Shown: positions 23,331 to 37,097 of the stretch, one piece after another
Layout of the letters: the number at the start of each line of letters is the position of its first letter
Numbering within the stretch: the stretch's first letter is position 1
Assembly (NCBI GenBank): GCA_033439265.1
Contig: JAVTVX010000010.1
Location: 7,316,001-7,380,000 of the forward strand
Length of the DNA stretch: 64,000 bases
Reading direction: 5' to 3'
Source of the DNA: Dillenia suffruticosa
Taxonomy: Eukaryota > Streptophyta > Magnoliopsida > Dilleniales > Dilleniaceae
Position numbers and translations under genes: made by a program
The notes under the pieces: model-generated
The model's input: only the letters and a program-made list of their open reading frames with translations
Told to the model about the DNA's origin: nothing
Databases searched by the model: none

Positions 23331-24274
23331 TCAACTCTCTTACTCTCTCTCTCTCTCCAACTGTTATTCGGTAATTATATCGATGAGGTCAAACACGTAA
23401 TAACATGAATTTTAATTTTGCGATTAATTAAGAAAAGAGTTGGTGACGTGACGTGACATATTATTATGGACATGGGGTGTTAGTGGGGTGTTAAGCGGCG
23501 TGCGAAATGACGATAATAACCTTGGGATGTGTATCTAATTGCGAGACCAGCCCAGCCCAACCCGACCCCACGCAGTTAATGCGGGACGTTGCGGGAGGTT
23601 GAGTGCTTGATGGGGTTTAATGGGGGAAACAGGGTCGGGTGGGGAGTAAGAATACTCGTGATCTGTTTTATTTTCTCTCACACCACACGTGACTTACGTG
23701 ATCATATTTGTTTCCCCTTTTGGTTATTATCTTATGCCCCATCCCATTCCAATCTCCATTCCATCACTTTACTTCAATTATTATTTTAATTTCAATTTTA
23801 AATTCGATAAACTCTCTTAACCAATAATAATTTAAAAATAATTTTAAGTGATAATAATGTGACACTAAAATAATATTTATGTGAAGTAATATAATTATTC
23901 AAATTCATTTGATAGAAAATGATTTGATTGCTTTTTTGTACGAATAATAAAAAAATTTTATTTAAATATGTTTCTCAAAATTTTTTCACGGTTTTCATGA
24001 TTGCTGTATAATAAAAAAATAAAAAATGATTTGATTGCAATTTCAAAATATAGTCCCTTTATATTTTAACAACTTTTTTATGTGAACACAGGTCCAATGG
24101 CAGCGTGGCCATATTCGAGTGTTCAAATTAATGAGTTTAAGTTTTGGCCCTCTAAAATAAAGTTTCACTAATCAATTCATATAACTTTAGTACTAAAAGC
24201 TTGTTTGGCATAGTTTTTTTTGTTAAAAATTTTTATTTTTTGACTTATAAGTTAAACAAAAAATAAGAATTTAA

Positions 24275-24458
24275 CCAACGGACGGTTTAATAGAATGTGA
24301 CGTTATATCTCTTAATCAAGTTCCTGAATTCGACTTACAGTTTGAATATGAAAAAAAACTACATTAGAATAGTAACTCCCTTAAATGGGTCACTATAAAT
24401 CCCGAATCGGATTAATCATAATATGACTTTAGATACCGATTGGTACAGCACAAAAAAA
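24275..24458 (+). mobile_element. tRNA-derived SINE, family A
   Basis: Flanked by AAATAAGAATTTAA (24261-24274) and AAATAAGAGTTTAA (about 24459-24472), a duplication with one mismatch. The body carries the family phrases CTCTTAATCAAG, a degenerate B-box region, CTCCCTTAAATGGG, CGGATTAATCATAATATGAC and GATACCGATTGG, and ends in an A-run. It is diverged from the other copies. Confidence 0.7.
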
Positions 24459-24472
24459 AAATAAGAGTTTAA

Positions 24473-27400
24473 AATTTTAAATGATAAATTATTTAGTAAT
24501 TTTATTCAAAAAATACTTTTATAAGTTGTAAATTTAGTAAAATTAAAATAAAGGAGAACTGAAATTAAAGTTTTATAAATAATTTATAAAGTAAGTATAG
24601 TGATTAATAATTATAAAATATTTATATATTAAATGTTTAGATTTGAAGTTCATAAATGTTATAGATATTTAAAGTTCATATATTCCTTTGAAAAAGTTCC
24701 TAAATTCATAAAAATAAATAACTAATTATTTATATTTTCCATCAATACTAAAATAATTTTCTAAATTTTATATACATGATAAAATTATAATATTTGAAAT
24801 AATTAAAGATAATTTAATCAGTTGCACTTGCACTACGGTGAAACCTCACGGGGAAAGCCCGAGTCAACGAAATGTATTCAACCAGGGGGGGGGGGTTTAA
24901 GGGTCTCAATTAGCCCACTTCTCTAATGGGTTGACCCGGATTTAAAGCGAGGGAACTCTGAATTCATACATTCAAGTCAATGTTTAGGCAGTTTGCTTCA
25001 CTGGCTTGTGGGTTCATTAGCTTAGGAGAAACACATAAAGCATACCACGTGCATTGATTCCTTTTCATTACAAAATGGTACGATATTCGTTTGTGTTCAA
25101 TGAATCTTAGATAATCTCTAATACTCGAGCATCCTTGTCCCATTGTTTTCCTTGCTTATATAATAAAAATATTACGCAATATCTTAGAAAATATTATTTT
25201 ACGTGAACAGGTATAATGTGAAAATTATGTAATCGATGGCTTATTTCAAGTAGAATATATTTAAATTATATTTACCCTAATTTATTTTATTAATTATATC
25301 TAAAGATCTGTAAATTATTAAAAATATTGAGTTAATAAACTGTATAATGAAATTTTAAAAAAGAATGATCGAAAGAAAACTATGAAAAAAGATCTAGACA
25401 ACTAAAAATGAAGAATTTAACTTTATATCTAAAAGATTAACGATGGAAGTCATACACCAAAATTATTAAAATGAAAAGCAAAAGAGAAAATGTTACAAAT
25501 ATTATTTCACCAAAATGGGCTTTTCTTCCTTACTCCATTTTATGACAGAAAATTACTTGGAGTCCCCTACTTGTCCAATAAATATGAGGACTCCTCTCCA
25601 ATTATATTGTAGAATTATGGGAAGAAATGTATCACAACCGTGAATTGTCAGAAGAGCAACTCCTCCTCATTTGCTGTTCCACCTGCATGGCTTTACCCAC
25701 TTTTATTTATTTTATTTTTTTACAAATTTATTGATTTCTCTCCAAGTTGTTGCTCTTATTTATGAAGAAAAAAAAAATTGAAGTCACTGAAAACAGCATT
25801 TAAATTTAAACCCACCAAAAATTAGGTGACCCATTTTCAGTCTTGTTCGAGAACTTCAAACTCAATGTATTTTAATTTATTTATCTTGTATCGTATTTTA
25901 TTTATAATATTCTAAATAAAATAAAAAATAATAATTCTAAATTTTATTAATAAATAATTAAATTTTATATTGATTAATTTAATTCTAAAACAAATTATTT
26001 CAACTATTAGAATTATTTCAAATTTTTTCTATTAATTTAATTATTAAGATACTGTATATAATTTGATAAATTTTCATTTTAATGGTTAGTTTTTAAAGTA
26101 AAAATAAAGTTTGTTTAATATGATATTAGAATTATTTTGAAATTAAAATCTATTTTATTATACTCTAACTCGTTTTATCATATTATATATGAAGTATCTC
26201 ATAAATGTATGAAATTAACCGAAGGGAGATATTAAGTTTTATATAATTTAATTTTTAGAATTTAAAATATAAATCTGCATATCGTTTTGGAATTATTCAA
26301 TTTAAGGATTCACAATTTTAAGACAAGAATTAAGATTTATTGTGCTAATATCTATTTTTAAGCTAAAAATCAAGTCAAACACAGAAAGCGAAGCGCCTCA
26401 AGTTGAGGGGTGGGGGTGGACATAAAAGTTTTGTTCGACATGTAAATAAGGGCAAGACAAGAGGATATAGAAGACATTTGAAGAAACTATTTTGGGTTTA
26501 GGTTTAGAGAAGGTCTTCACTTTATCCAACTCCTTTTATTATTATTCTTTATTTTTGTTGGGCGGGGGGGTGGGTATCCCTTTATTATAATAAAAATAAT
26601 AATTATAATTATTACGTAGAAGAAGAACAACTTTATTTGTCGAGATATGCACGTGTGCCCCTTAACCTGTCTGATGGGTTTTCGTGCTCTCCACTCGTGC
26701 GTAAGATTCAGATTGTGACACCTTCCCTTCTCCACCTCCTCCGTCCTAAACCTTTTCTCCTTTTTTCCACACTAACTTTTGCACGGGTGTTTCCCACTCT
26801 TACGCTTTTTACATTATTCCACCCTTTTCCTTACTCTTTGATTATCATATCAAACACCTCTCCAAAAGTCCCTTTTTGTAGGGGTAAAAAGCTATCTTTT
26901 ACTACTTAAATTACTCACTGAATAACCTAACCTTTAAGCAAGTGATTGTATCTTTATTATTGTTATTATTATTTTGTTAGAAAGGTAACTTTGATTCGGA
27001 TCATGGGGTTTGGGATGTTCAAGATCACCATGATTTTTTTTAGATGCAAATGCAAACCCACAGGATGGTAAGAGACGATGATGAAAAGAAAGGCAAAGAT
27101 TTGGACATGTATTTTAATTTTCGTGAGTGAGTGAGGGCTTTTTTTATTGGGGCTGGGGGGGGGGGGGCTGCTTTATTGGGGGTCCACAAGAGCGGGACAA
27201 AATTGCCATTAATGGATATTTCACAAAAAAAAAAAGAAGAGGAAAAAACTGACCCCTCTTATGGGGTGGTTTAGCCTGGTATGGTCCTACACGGCAACAG
27301 CTAAACCGGCACACCACATTTTCGAGTTGGTGGTGGTTGATTCATTCTCTCTCTCTCTCTCTCTCTCTCTAATATTATACATATATTTCTATTTATATAT

Positions 27401-29208
27401 ATATATATATATGTTTTAAGAAGGAACCATTTCGATCCATATTTAATGCTTTTTGCTGTTCTCATGGCTTGCGGGTCACGCTCTTTTGTTTGAACCCATT
27501 AAATAACTTATTCCCTCATCTCTTTGTTCCCCAAATACTTCCTCTCTCTTTCAAAGCAACTGTGTATCTCTTTTCTTTTCTCGGCAAACATTACATTATT
27601 CCTCCCAAAACTTTTAATTAGATTATTTGACTAATTATTTTTCATAAATCTTTTACGATGAAGATATTTTGCTAAAATGATTCTCTCTCTTCGCACATTT
27701 TTTGTCCCATCAACACACAAAAGGCGTAGCAACCTTCTGCTAACAATAAAAAGTAATGATAAATTCAAATGGGTTTTTGTGCCCAAACAAAAATATAAGT
27801 TTCGATTCATAAAATTTGATTTGTGGCTCCAAGATGAAGACCAGAAGGTGAGGTTTGTGTCCAACCAACCCTCGACACTTTTCAATAATTGGAATACCCT
27901 AACATTATCGTTGCAACCCACGAAAGGTTTTGATGAGAAAGAGTGACACCATAACACTTTATTTAGGCACCCAATTACGTACAGTTAATGATGGTTTTTG
28001 AATCTTGATGGACCATCAATTTTATCCGGTGAGCCTTGAGCTTGATTCCTCAATGGTCGTTAATACTTGGAAGTCTCATAGTCCAGTCTCCCACCCTAAC
28101 TCCCACTTATTGAATCAGTGTAGAACTTTAATTTAGAACTTCTCAATTCAAGATGTTCAATATGCCCCCAGAGAAGGAAATTCGTGTGCCGTCACTATTA
28201 CGAAATTGGGCCATAGAGTCTGTCCAGGGGTTCATAAGCTTCACTCACCTTCTAGTGAGATATTTCATCTTTTAAAGAGAGATTTGAGAGGTATGGCCTC
28301 TCTTTGAGGTTAATCATGGGTTTATCTTCTATCTCATCATAAGAAAAATGAAAAACTTAATAAAGATATACCATTGATATCATCAAGTAATACCAAATTA
28401 ATTGCCAAGTAATATAACACTTATTTGCTTGCTTGCTTGCTTACTCATTTTATAGTTGACTCATATATATGAATCACAAGAGTAGAGGCTCCCTGAGGTT
28501 TGGAGATTAATCATAGTGTCAAAAATATAAATAATTTTCATTCCAAAATTACTTTCAAACTAATTAAGTCAATACCACATAAAATTGTCAAACTCCTTTA
28601 ACAAGAAAAAATTCCAAATAGATTAACATGGTCTAGTCAAACAACTCAAAAATATCTTAAAATAAAAATTATTTATATTTTTAGCCTATTTATACAATTA
28701 AATAAAAGTAGTGGTTCATAGAGGATGCAGAGAGTGTCACATAAAAAATATGTATTTTTATTTTAAAAATTTAGAAATTTAATTATCTATTTTTCTATAA
28801 GTATAATTAATGAAATTATTTGATATTACAATAATGAAGTTATTTGATGATGGACTAATATTTATTATAATTTTAATATTATTAGGTATATATAATATAT
28901 TAAGATAATATAAAAATATTTTTATTTTTATCATTAATACTTTCCCATTTTTCTTAATAATTTACGTCTTATGTCTTATCTTTATATAGAATTACGGTAC
29001 GGTAGAAATCAACTTTATATCACAATCAGCTAAGTTATAATTCTATTTAATTTTATATCATTATCTATTTAACTTATACCATATGATTGAGAGTTCTACT
29101 CACAGTATAAATGCAGGGATGTGACCTGGTTATTACTATTATTTGAGTTTTTTCAAATGTTCAAAGCTTCCATCTCATCTCATTTAAGACCATAAAAGAT
29201 CAAACAAA
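24473..29208. other. intergenic, no gene recognised
   Basis: AT-rich sequence with G-runs (about 24885, 26560, 27156) and microsatellites ((CT)n at about 27345-27372, (TA)n at about 27390-27412). Reading frames on both strands at 27631-27957 overlap each other and match no family I recognise. Confidence 0.5.
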
Positions 29209-29220
29209 TTGAGGTAATGG

Positions 29221-29305
29221 TCTCCAAAGAGGACGGTTTAGTGATACAAATTTTCTTTACTAATACGATAGATTTTAGATTTAAATTTTTGTACAATAAA
29301 AAAAT
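29221..29305 (+). mobile_element. very short tRNA-like SINE, family B (85 bp)
   Basis: Flanked by TTGAGGTAATGG (29209-29220) and TTGAGATAATGG (29306-29317), one mismatch. The body contains GGTTTAGTGATACAAATTTT, a B-box-like AGATTTAAATTTTTGTAC and an A-rich tail. A relative without a clear duplication lies at 35526-35614. Confidence 0.55.
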
Positions 29306-29601
29306 TTGAGATAATGGACCCAAGTCCAACCCAAATTCGCAAGATGGGAGCCAAAAATAAAAGAATGTTGTGAGTTGTAGCGAAGTGGTCTAATTTCAAA
29401 CCCAACCCAATTCGAGTGTACTAAGAGCCCAAAATAGAATACCATCGGTCCCAAAATTTCGGTGAAAGAAATTACTTTTGTTGGATGGTCAACTGGGTTT
29501 CTGCTTCTGCATATCCAAATCTGTGGTTCAGGACCAAAAAAAAATCAGAAATAAAAAATGAAATAGATAGACCACCTTAAAATGTAGAAACTAATCTGGA
29601 A

Positions 29602-32600
29602 ATGACCATGGTGATGATTGGCGTGATGGCTTGTACGGTATCGTCTGGTTCCATATATTTCTCTTCATCTTCTACAAAGAGAATCCCTCTCGGTACGTTA
29701 TCTTCTTCTTCTACTTGGGTTTGCTTCAAAACCCCCAATCTTTCATCTTCCACATCCTTTTCTATAAAGGGTTTTGCTTGTTTCTCTCAATGGTGTGGTT
29801 TAAGGCATCTGGGTATCTCCACTCGGCAAAAATATGCGAAAGCAGGTAAGCTTTTCATCTGGATCTTCAATTCGAATTCAAAATCTCTAATTGATTTTTT
29901 TTTTTTTTTTTTGCTGTTATTTTTCTGGTTTGGGGTTTTGCAGAAAAGAAGGGAAGATGTAAAGGAATGGTGGTTTACGCTTCCTTGTTTGGAGTTGGGG
30001 CTCCTGAGGCTCTGGTTATAGGGGTGGTGGCTTTACTGGTTTTTGGTCCAAAAGGTCTTGCTGAGGTGAAATATTTTTGTTTCTGAACTGCAAAATTTAT
30101 TGTTTTCAAGTTTTTGAATATCTAGAAATGTGCTTGTCATTTTTGTACCTGCACTTGCATATGATAGGGTCCTTGTTGTGATATCTTTATAAATTAGGGC
30201 GAGAATGTGGGTCAACTTTTGGATGTATGTTCCTACAATGGCAGGTGTTATCAGAAATGCATATTGTAGTGGTGACAAGATTAAGGAGATGTTTATTAAC
30301 TCACAATTGGGTCACTCATACTCTACATTCTGAAGCTATTATAGGCAGCACATATTTGAAGCACCAAAACACCTATAGATGGAGTTTAGACCACCATATA
30401 AGTCTCTAAAAGCCTTCTTGTCTCCTATTTTATTTCCATAAAGAACTTTTACTCGGTGGTATATCAGGTTCCCCAAAAAGTGACTTATCCGTATTTACAT
30501 GTACTTATCAAATATGAGCCATATTGTGACTAAATGATTCTCTTAATTTATTCTTTTGAGCCATATTATCTATATTCACATTTGTTGGATCACATATTTG
30601 TGTTAAGAAAGAGTTATAGTCAACGTGCTAGGGTTTGGTGCTTAAGGTATGAAGTCCAACTCCCCCCTTATTACATTGTTCTGTAAACCATGTCAGGTTG
30701 CTAGGAATTTGGGGAAGACTTTGCGTGCATTTCAACCCACAATTAGAGAACTTCAGGTGCTTGGGTAAATTTGTTTTAAGCTTATTTGATCTACTGGCTT
30801 TTTTTTTAAGGAATCTTTGATGCTATCAATAGTGCTACACAAAATCCAGGAAGCTTCAAGGGAATTCAAGAGCAACCTTGAGCGAGAGATTGGTCTTGAT
30901 GAAATTCAAAATTCAACACAAAGTACATATACCTCCAGTATCACCAATGTCATGCCCTCAACTCCTCCGCCAGCTGCGAAGCCCCAGGATTCTTTGACAG
31001 TCATTGACCCCAGTGAGTTTGTAATTCCAAACGCCATGCCTTTTGCTTATCTTTCTATTTAAACAACTTGTGTGCCCTTTCTTCAGGATGTAGTTTCTTT
31101 TTACACAGACCTAGTGAATTGTTCGGAGTTTGATGATCATACTCAGCCACAGCGAAAGGGAAAAGAATGCCCATCAAACTTTCCTGTGAATCCAGTCTCT
31201 CCTCATTCACTTCTTGGCATCAGTAGCTAAAAAGTTGCTTATGATACAAGTAAACTGCTTTTCTCACATAATATCCTCAATCCAAGAGTCTTCCACTTCC
31301 TTGAACCACTTTGACCAATGAAACAAACTTCTACATTGGGGTACCCACTTTTGAGAAGTTATTCTCAGTTTTTATTGCTTATGGGATAACTAAGCATGCC
31401 ATACAGGCTTGAATGATATTCAACTTCAAGGTGAGAGTATTTATACATTAGTGTCCCTCTCCCAATTCCATGTGTAGCTTGTTCTTATGACACTTGGTTC
31501 TGGCATTGGTAATGCTTGGTTTATCCTCAAGGAAAAGCTTGGTGACTTAAGATGTTGTTGAGCTAGCTACGCTACTTTAAGTTGCCCATTCAATGTTTGG
31601 CAATTCCCATCACAGAGTTGTTACAGTTATCACTTCTTTAGACATAGTTGTCCTATGTTGCATGCAAAGGGGATTATTGTATATCGTGTATTTAGTTTAG
31701 GAGGTGCTGAGAATCATTCCAAATGTATTGTGATTGCATGGAAGTGTTAATAAACTGCCCATTTAGTGTTTATTTTCCATGTTGTCTTCTGTTGCCCTTA
31801 GTTTGATGCTACTTGTTTGTGGCATGTCTGGGAAGTTCTGCTGTCTCAAGATAAACATATAATGGTATGAGCATTTTAATAACCAACTTTATGAACTTAT
31901 AGAGTGATTTTAGACACCGATAACCCATCCCCTGTCCTCCAAAACAAATTACAAAAGGATGAAAAAGTGGGAAACGGCTTCCTAGTTGAGCAATCTATGA
32001 CACCTTGTCCTTGGATTTACTCTTATCTTTATGGGCAGAAGCAAACTTTATTGATGTGGGGAACTGAGAAAAACAAACTTAACGCTCAAAACAAGGTAAT
32101 AGTATGTGAGAATATGCAACTTTATTTCTTTTTTTTGGGGGGGGGGGATTTGACAGGGCTAGAAAAAGGTCTTATACAGACATAATATGATTCTTATTTT
32201 TAATTCATGATGTTTAATGATGTCAAAGTTGTTAAAACCTTCTCAGTGGCTGATGTAATGCTCTTTCAGCATTTCAGATATTTATCAAGCCAAAGATGTC
32301 CTTGAGTGGGACAAAAGGGCGACCAAAAATATTTTAGCTTTCTTGACCAGAATATTCCAGGCCAAAAATTATATTTTATTTGGCTTTTGTCTTTGATTTA
32401 TATCTTAGCATTCTTACTATAAGCTTTTACTAAAGTAAATCTTGTGACTCAAATACCTGGGACTTTATGTCTTGCCCAAAGGCTTGTTTATTATCTTAAG
32501 TGAAAGAATGCCAGCAAGCATCTCTCCTATGTCACTTTGGACTTGATGGCAGTTTACATATTGCTATTTTAGCTAGTGTTTCCTACTTACTGCTATGCAA

Positions 32601-32903
32601 GTGCAAGATCACTCACTCCTATGGAAGTTATCGGTACCATTTTGTGCAGTTGGTCTTGGTATTCTCCCAAAATCTATGGAAACCCGGTATATGGTATGTC
32701 ACTTGATACAATCCATGCTTCTCAAATGGCAGATGGTGTTTCCTCTCCAAACAAAGCTTACTCCAGTGAAGATTACTTAAAGATCACAGAAGAGCAGTTA
32801 AAAGCAGCTACTCAGCAACAGCAACAAACACCTCTAGGAGAAAGCCAGACTGAATCTCAAGTACAGACTCAAGGTTTGTGGTTCTTTGATAGCCCAGTAC
32901 ACT

Positions 32904-32951
<48 letters not shown>

Positions 32952-33032
32952 AATGTGTTAATGTTATTAGGTATTCAAGAAGCCGCTGCAGATGGCATGC
33001 CTCCTATGCAGAAGCCTGATAGTGAAAGTTGA
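29602..33032 (+). CDS. HCF106: Sec-independent (twin-arginine) translocase TATB, chloroplastic
   Basis: Six exons: 29602-29845, 29944-30065, 30697-30756, 30850-31012, 32733-32873 and 32971-33032. All junctions are GT-AG with consistent phase, giving 263 aa. Residues 1 to about 88 form a Ser/Thr-rich chloroplast transit region. MVVYASLFGVGAPEALVIGV (90-109) then ALLVFGPKGLAE is the TatA/B membrane helix, with the conserved Glu (103) and Phe-Gly-Pro (115-117). An amphipathic helix follows (ARNLGKTLRAFQPTIRELQ), then a charged stretch (SREFKSNLEREIG) and an acidic Pro/Gln-rich stromal tail with SSEDYLKITEEQLKA. HCF106 works with cpTatC and Tha4 in delta-pH-dependent transport of folded proteins into the thylakoid lumen. 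For exon 4, the donor CCCCA|GTGAGT was preferred because it restores DPN, as in the family. The start could also be a later Met. Confidence 0.95.
32905..32947 (+). repeat. (CT)n microsatellite filling intron 5 of HCF106
   Basis: About 43 nt of uninterrupted CT within an intron of only 97 nt (32874-32970). It ends 23 nt before the 3' splice site, so it probably also acts as the polypyrimidine tract. Confidence 0.9.
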
Positions 33033-34217
33033 ATTATTTTGGTATGAAAGCTAAGGGAAGATGAGCTGCATATCTTCATTCTCTGCCATCTGTCTTACCA
33101 AACATGTTTGTTTGACGATAACTGGTTGGTAACCTAGGGCTCTACAATTTGAATTTTGACCGGTTACACGGCAGCCATTTTGAATTCGGCATGCTCCCTG
33201 TTGTTGTAGAGTCATTATCATGTTAAAGCATCACAATTTGTTTATTTGTATGTGTAGCATTCTTTAATATAGCCATGTCGCGAAGTCCATGTCCTTTATA
33301 AAGGCTTTGTACCCATTACTATGTAAGTTAATTCATACCCAGAAGAAATCATAACCAATTTTTTATGTGGACATTGCAGAATGTAAGCATAACAAGATCA
33401 TTTAACAGATGACAACTGCACGCGGTTTAAGTGGGCAACAGACTTAATCATGCGATCTGCTGCCCTTTCAAACTAATCCCCTTCTCCCCAAAGCATAGAT
33501 GAAAAAGGGAATTGATGGCTGCAAACATGGGATCAAAAGGCGATTTCATTTCATTTATACTTTTAGGGGGCAACTGCTGCAACCAATATTGCTCTATGAG
33601 ACTCGAATTCAAGATAATCACCGCTGGTTTGTGCGCATAATGGATTATATCCTTAATATCAGAAACTTTATCGTCAGGACCCAGAGGTCCCCAGGGGGCA
33701 GGAGTTGGGGTTAGAGCCGGAAACTTCCTGGTTGGTTCCTAAAGCAGTTGGATTCTAAGGTGAATTTGCAGGCCTTCAGTTGAGGATTTGTCAGTTGTCA
33801 AGGAAATGGATGTAGACTCTTGCTGCTGGTTCTTCATTGGTGATTTAGGGCGAAGATTTTCAATTTCAGGGGTGGTTAACACAAGATGTGGCGCATATGG
33901 TGGTGGATTCCGCCCACCCACGCCTTGCCAAACTTTCCCATCCTTGTCAGCAAAGTTCTTTGTGTATGCCTTAAAAGATTTAACATCCCAGTGTTGAAGA
34001 AACAGACCACAAACTATTTTATTCTCTCCGGTTTTCCATTCTCTTTTTTTTTGGGGGGGGGGGGGGGGTTGGGAATTGTCTCGGAGAAATTGCAACCTCG
34101 CACATTGTGCATACGTGCGGTTAAGGAATAGAACTGATCGCAAGGAGATATGCAACCCTAAAGGGATGCCACGGTAAAACAGAAAGGACTACTAACAAGT
34201 AACAACAGAATATTTTC
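33033..34217. other. HCF106 3' region and intergenic sequence
   Basis: The first few hundred bases should be the 3' UTR. A T8-G16 run lies near 34045. The reading frames here on both strands overlap and match nothing recognised. Confidence 0.5.
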
Positions 34218-34596
34218 CGAAAAAGTAGAGTTGGACCGTTCCGGTTTGGGCCGGTTCGGCCACGGTTTGGCCACGGTTTTGAGGTCGGCCCGGGCTGTGC
34301 CAGTCAGTTCCAACTCTTCTTTGCTTGGAACTGGAATGGCCCGGCCCAGTAAACCAGGCCCGTTGAGCTCGGCCGTGCCAAGTTAGTTCAACCGTTTTTT
34401 TTTTTTTTTTTTGAAATCAACAAATAAATGAAAAAAAAAAAAAAAAAACAGGGAGACACAAGAAAATTTTAGAATGGCTCCATTGAATTTTGTATACATC
34501 CACTATTAAACTCTTTACTTAGATTTTCAAATACACTTACTCAATATGATTATATTTTTTATTTTTACAAGAATGATTTTTCTTGATTACATATTT

Positions 34597-36350
34597 TCAT
34601 AATTTTTCTATACACCATAAAAATTTATTTTTCTTCTTTATCTTTCGTCTCCAAACTATTTTTTGCTTCCTTCTTTTCACATATTTCCAATCTTTAAGAC
34701 GAATCAATGCTTCCGATGTATTGTCCGCTAATTTTGTACACTTATGCGTTAAAAGTCGACCATTTACACTAAAAACACTTTTCGATGACAATGCGGATAC
34801 TGGAGAGATTAATATGACCATTTTGGATAAAATTGGGTTACAAATTATATTATTTTTCCACCAATCTAAAATATTAAAATAATTGTCATCATCACAACTT
34901 TCTAACTTACGTGTTTATCGGTGTAAAATCAATTAATTTAGTGACAAAAATGAGAAAGTTGTTTTTGTTTTTTTGTTAACATATGTAAAGAATTAAATGA
35001 AATTGAATATGAACAAACCGTTGAAATACTATTATTATATTCCTTTTCATATAATGCAAACATATGTTGTAAAATAACATATGTTTTTTGTTTTAAATGT
35101 GAGGTATTAATATATATTTCCGCTGAAAAATTATCAACAAAACAATCAATTATAGTTTCAACACTTTTAAATTTTACACATGAATTTAAAGCACTACCTA
35201 CCAAATACAAGATAAGAATTTTTTCATAATATTTTAGAATTTTTATTTTCATTAATTGAATAATATCACTAAAGCTATCTTCATTTTTAAATTGATTAAA
35301 TATGAAACAAATTTTACAAAAATTAGGTAATATTAAATGAGTTGTTGGATAATAAACTCTGAAAAATAAATTTGTACATGAAAAAAAAAATTCAAAAATT
35401 GAAGTAATGTATTTGCAAAATCAAAAATATATATTATTAATAAAACCATATTTATAATTAAAAATAATAAATTCAATTAAAACATTTTTAAAAGAAATTA
35501 CACTTTATAGAATATCATAAATTGAGTTCCATCGTCGGGATAGCCTAATATTACAAATCTCCTCCCCTACCTAGTAATCTTAGGTTCAAATTTTTATACA
35601 ACCAAAAAAAAAAAATTTGCGTTTCATCTAGTGTCATTTTCTTGTTTAAATCTTTTAAATTTAAAAGAATTGGTTACGTGGCTTTCAAACCATTTATAAC
35701 ACATAAATTTAAAATATGATATGAAAAAATAATCCATTTAATATTGGCTTTAAAGTATTTTTTAAAATATTAGTTAGCCATACTAGCATTCACAAATGTA
35801 TTATCCAAGAGACATCAAAAATCCTATCACCAATGACAAATATTTGTAATTTTTCTAACTATATTAGAATGATACGTGGATGTTCCCAATATTGAAAAAC
35901 TAAAATTCTTTTTTCTAGAACTCATAAATTATTAATCTAATGATATGTTATAACAATATAATGTTCATTTTTACGTACCTTTCAACTATTTGAAATTGTT
36001 GAAAATTTACAAAAGATGGTTATAAAATTTACAATTAAACCATTTTTTATTATTTGAAATTGTTTTAATGACCTCCTTTACCCGATTTTCTATTACTTTT
36101 TTTATAAATCGGTTGTAAATATTTTTATACATATTTCTCAAATATTTCACATTCTGCTATACTAAGTGATAACTTTTTATGTGCTATCAATTCTATTTGT
36201 CATATTTTTCTGATTTCGAAATATATCTAAATGAATCTGTGACATTTCCCCGGTAGCAATTTGTATTTGATTAATTTTAGGTAATTTATCAGGGTGATCT
36301 CTTACTATGTATCTCTTAAATGTGCTCACTCCACAACCCTCCATAAATTT
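34597..36350 (-). pseudogene. hAT transposase, decayed
   Basis: Three recognisable pieces lie in minus-strand order. A BED zinc-finger C-terminal half (about 36200-36345) contains CGVSTFKRYIVRDHPDKLPK. An RNase-H-fold/DUF4413-like part (34938-35252) contains MKIKILKYYEKILILYLVGS, then LNSCVKFKSVETII. The C-terminal dimerisation region (34597-34821) contains SPVSALSSKSVFSVNGRLLT, then LADNTSEALIRLKDW. Between them the frame is broken by many stops and frameshifts, so no functional protein is possible. Confidence 0.8.
35526..35614 (+). mobile_element. short tRNA-like SINE, family B relative
   Basis: CGGGATAGCCTAATATTACA followed by a B-box-like TTAGGTTCAAATTTTTATAC and an A12 tail resembles 29221-29305. 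No convincing target duplication was found. It lies inside the hAT element. Confidence 0.4.
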
Positions 36351-36895
36351 ATATTTTTGTTGATAAATTTACATGTAGTCCTTTACTCATCATAATTTCT
36401 AACAAAATAATCTTATGCATTTAAATCATGCTTCTTGGTGCATGTGGTGGTGTATTGTGTATTATTATATTCATTTTCTTCGAAACCAATATCAATATCT
36501 ATGTGTTTGGGAATCTTCTTTTGAAAAAATGAAAATGGGGGAGAGGAGATTGTTAAGAAGATTACAAAAAATGTGTTCCGGTCATTTTTTTTTAAATTAA
36601 GTTCAAAATTTAAAGAAAATGAATTAAATATGCAAAAAAATAAAGATGCAAAATAAATTATTACCAATTTGATGGAGATCACGATTGTTTATCGTCAAAT
36701 TTTGAATAATTTGAGTTTCTAACATTAAAATTTTGTCAAATCTTAAATGATGTAGTTGGTTGTTGGTGGAGAGAGTTGTATTAGATTATGAGATGTGTGA
36801 TTGTGAGAGAAAAGAAAATGTTATAGGTAGAGGGAGTAGGAGATTATAAGATTGTGAGAGAGTAGAAAATATTGTATCTTGATACTATGAGATTT

Positions 36896-37097
36896 TGTGC
36901 CAACACTTGTTGACATAAGTAGATAGACACCTTCGTCCCTTAAACAGTTCGGGAGTTCATCTTTTCCTGACCACAAAAAAAATAATATTGAGAGACCTAT
37001 CCCCGGTCGAACTCTACAACAGTTGATTCAGATTAGTTAAGACAAAACTCCGGATATTTGGTGGTTGTCAAGCCAAAGTACCAAAAAAAAAAAAGAA
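36896..37097 (+). mobile_element. tRNA-derived SINE, family A, inside the hAT element
   Basis: Perfect 12-bp duplication ACTATGAGATTT (36884-36895 and 37098-37109). The head is tRNA-like, with an A-box region near GTTGACATAAGTAG and a B-box-like CAGTTCGGGAGTTC. The body has ATATTGAGAGACC and TTCAGATTAGTTAAGAC, and the end is GTACC followed by an A-run. This is the best-preserved copy of the family. Confidence 0.88.

Noticed and set aside
27631-27957. Overlapping 89- and 108-residue frames on opposite strands
   Set aside because: No recognised domain, no supporting promoter or splice context, and mutual overlap.
29846-30021. Continuous frame through the first HCF106 intron to 30021
   Set aside because: The frame reads through a GT-AG intron and leaves the conserved TATB frame; the spliced frame matches the family.
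31013-31062. Extension of HCF106 exon 4 to a GT at 31021
   Set aside because: The stronger donor GTGAGT at 31013 gives the conserved DPN join to exon 5 in phase; the later GT does not.
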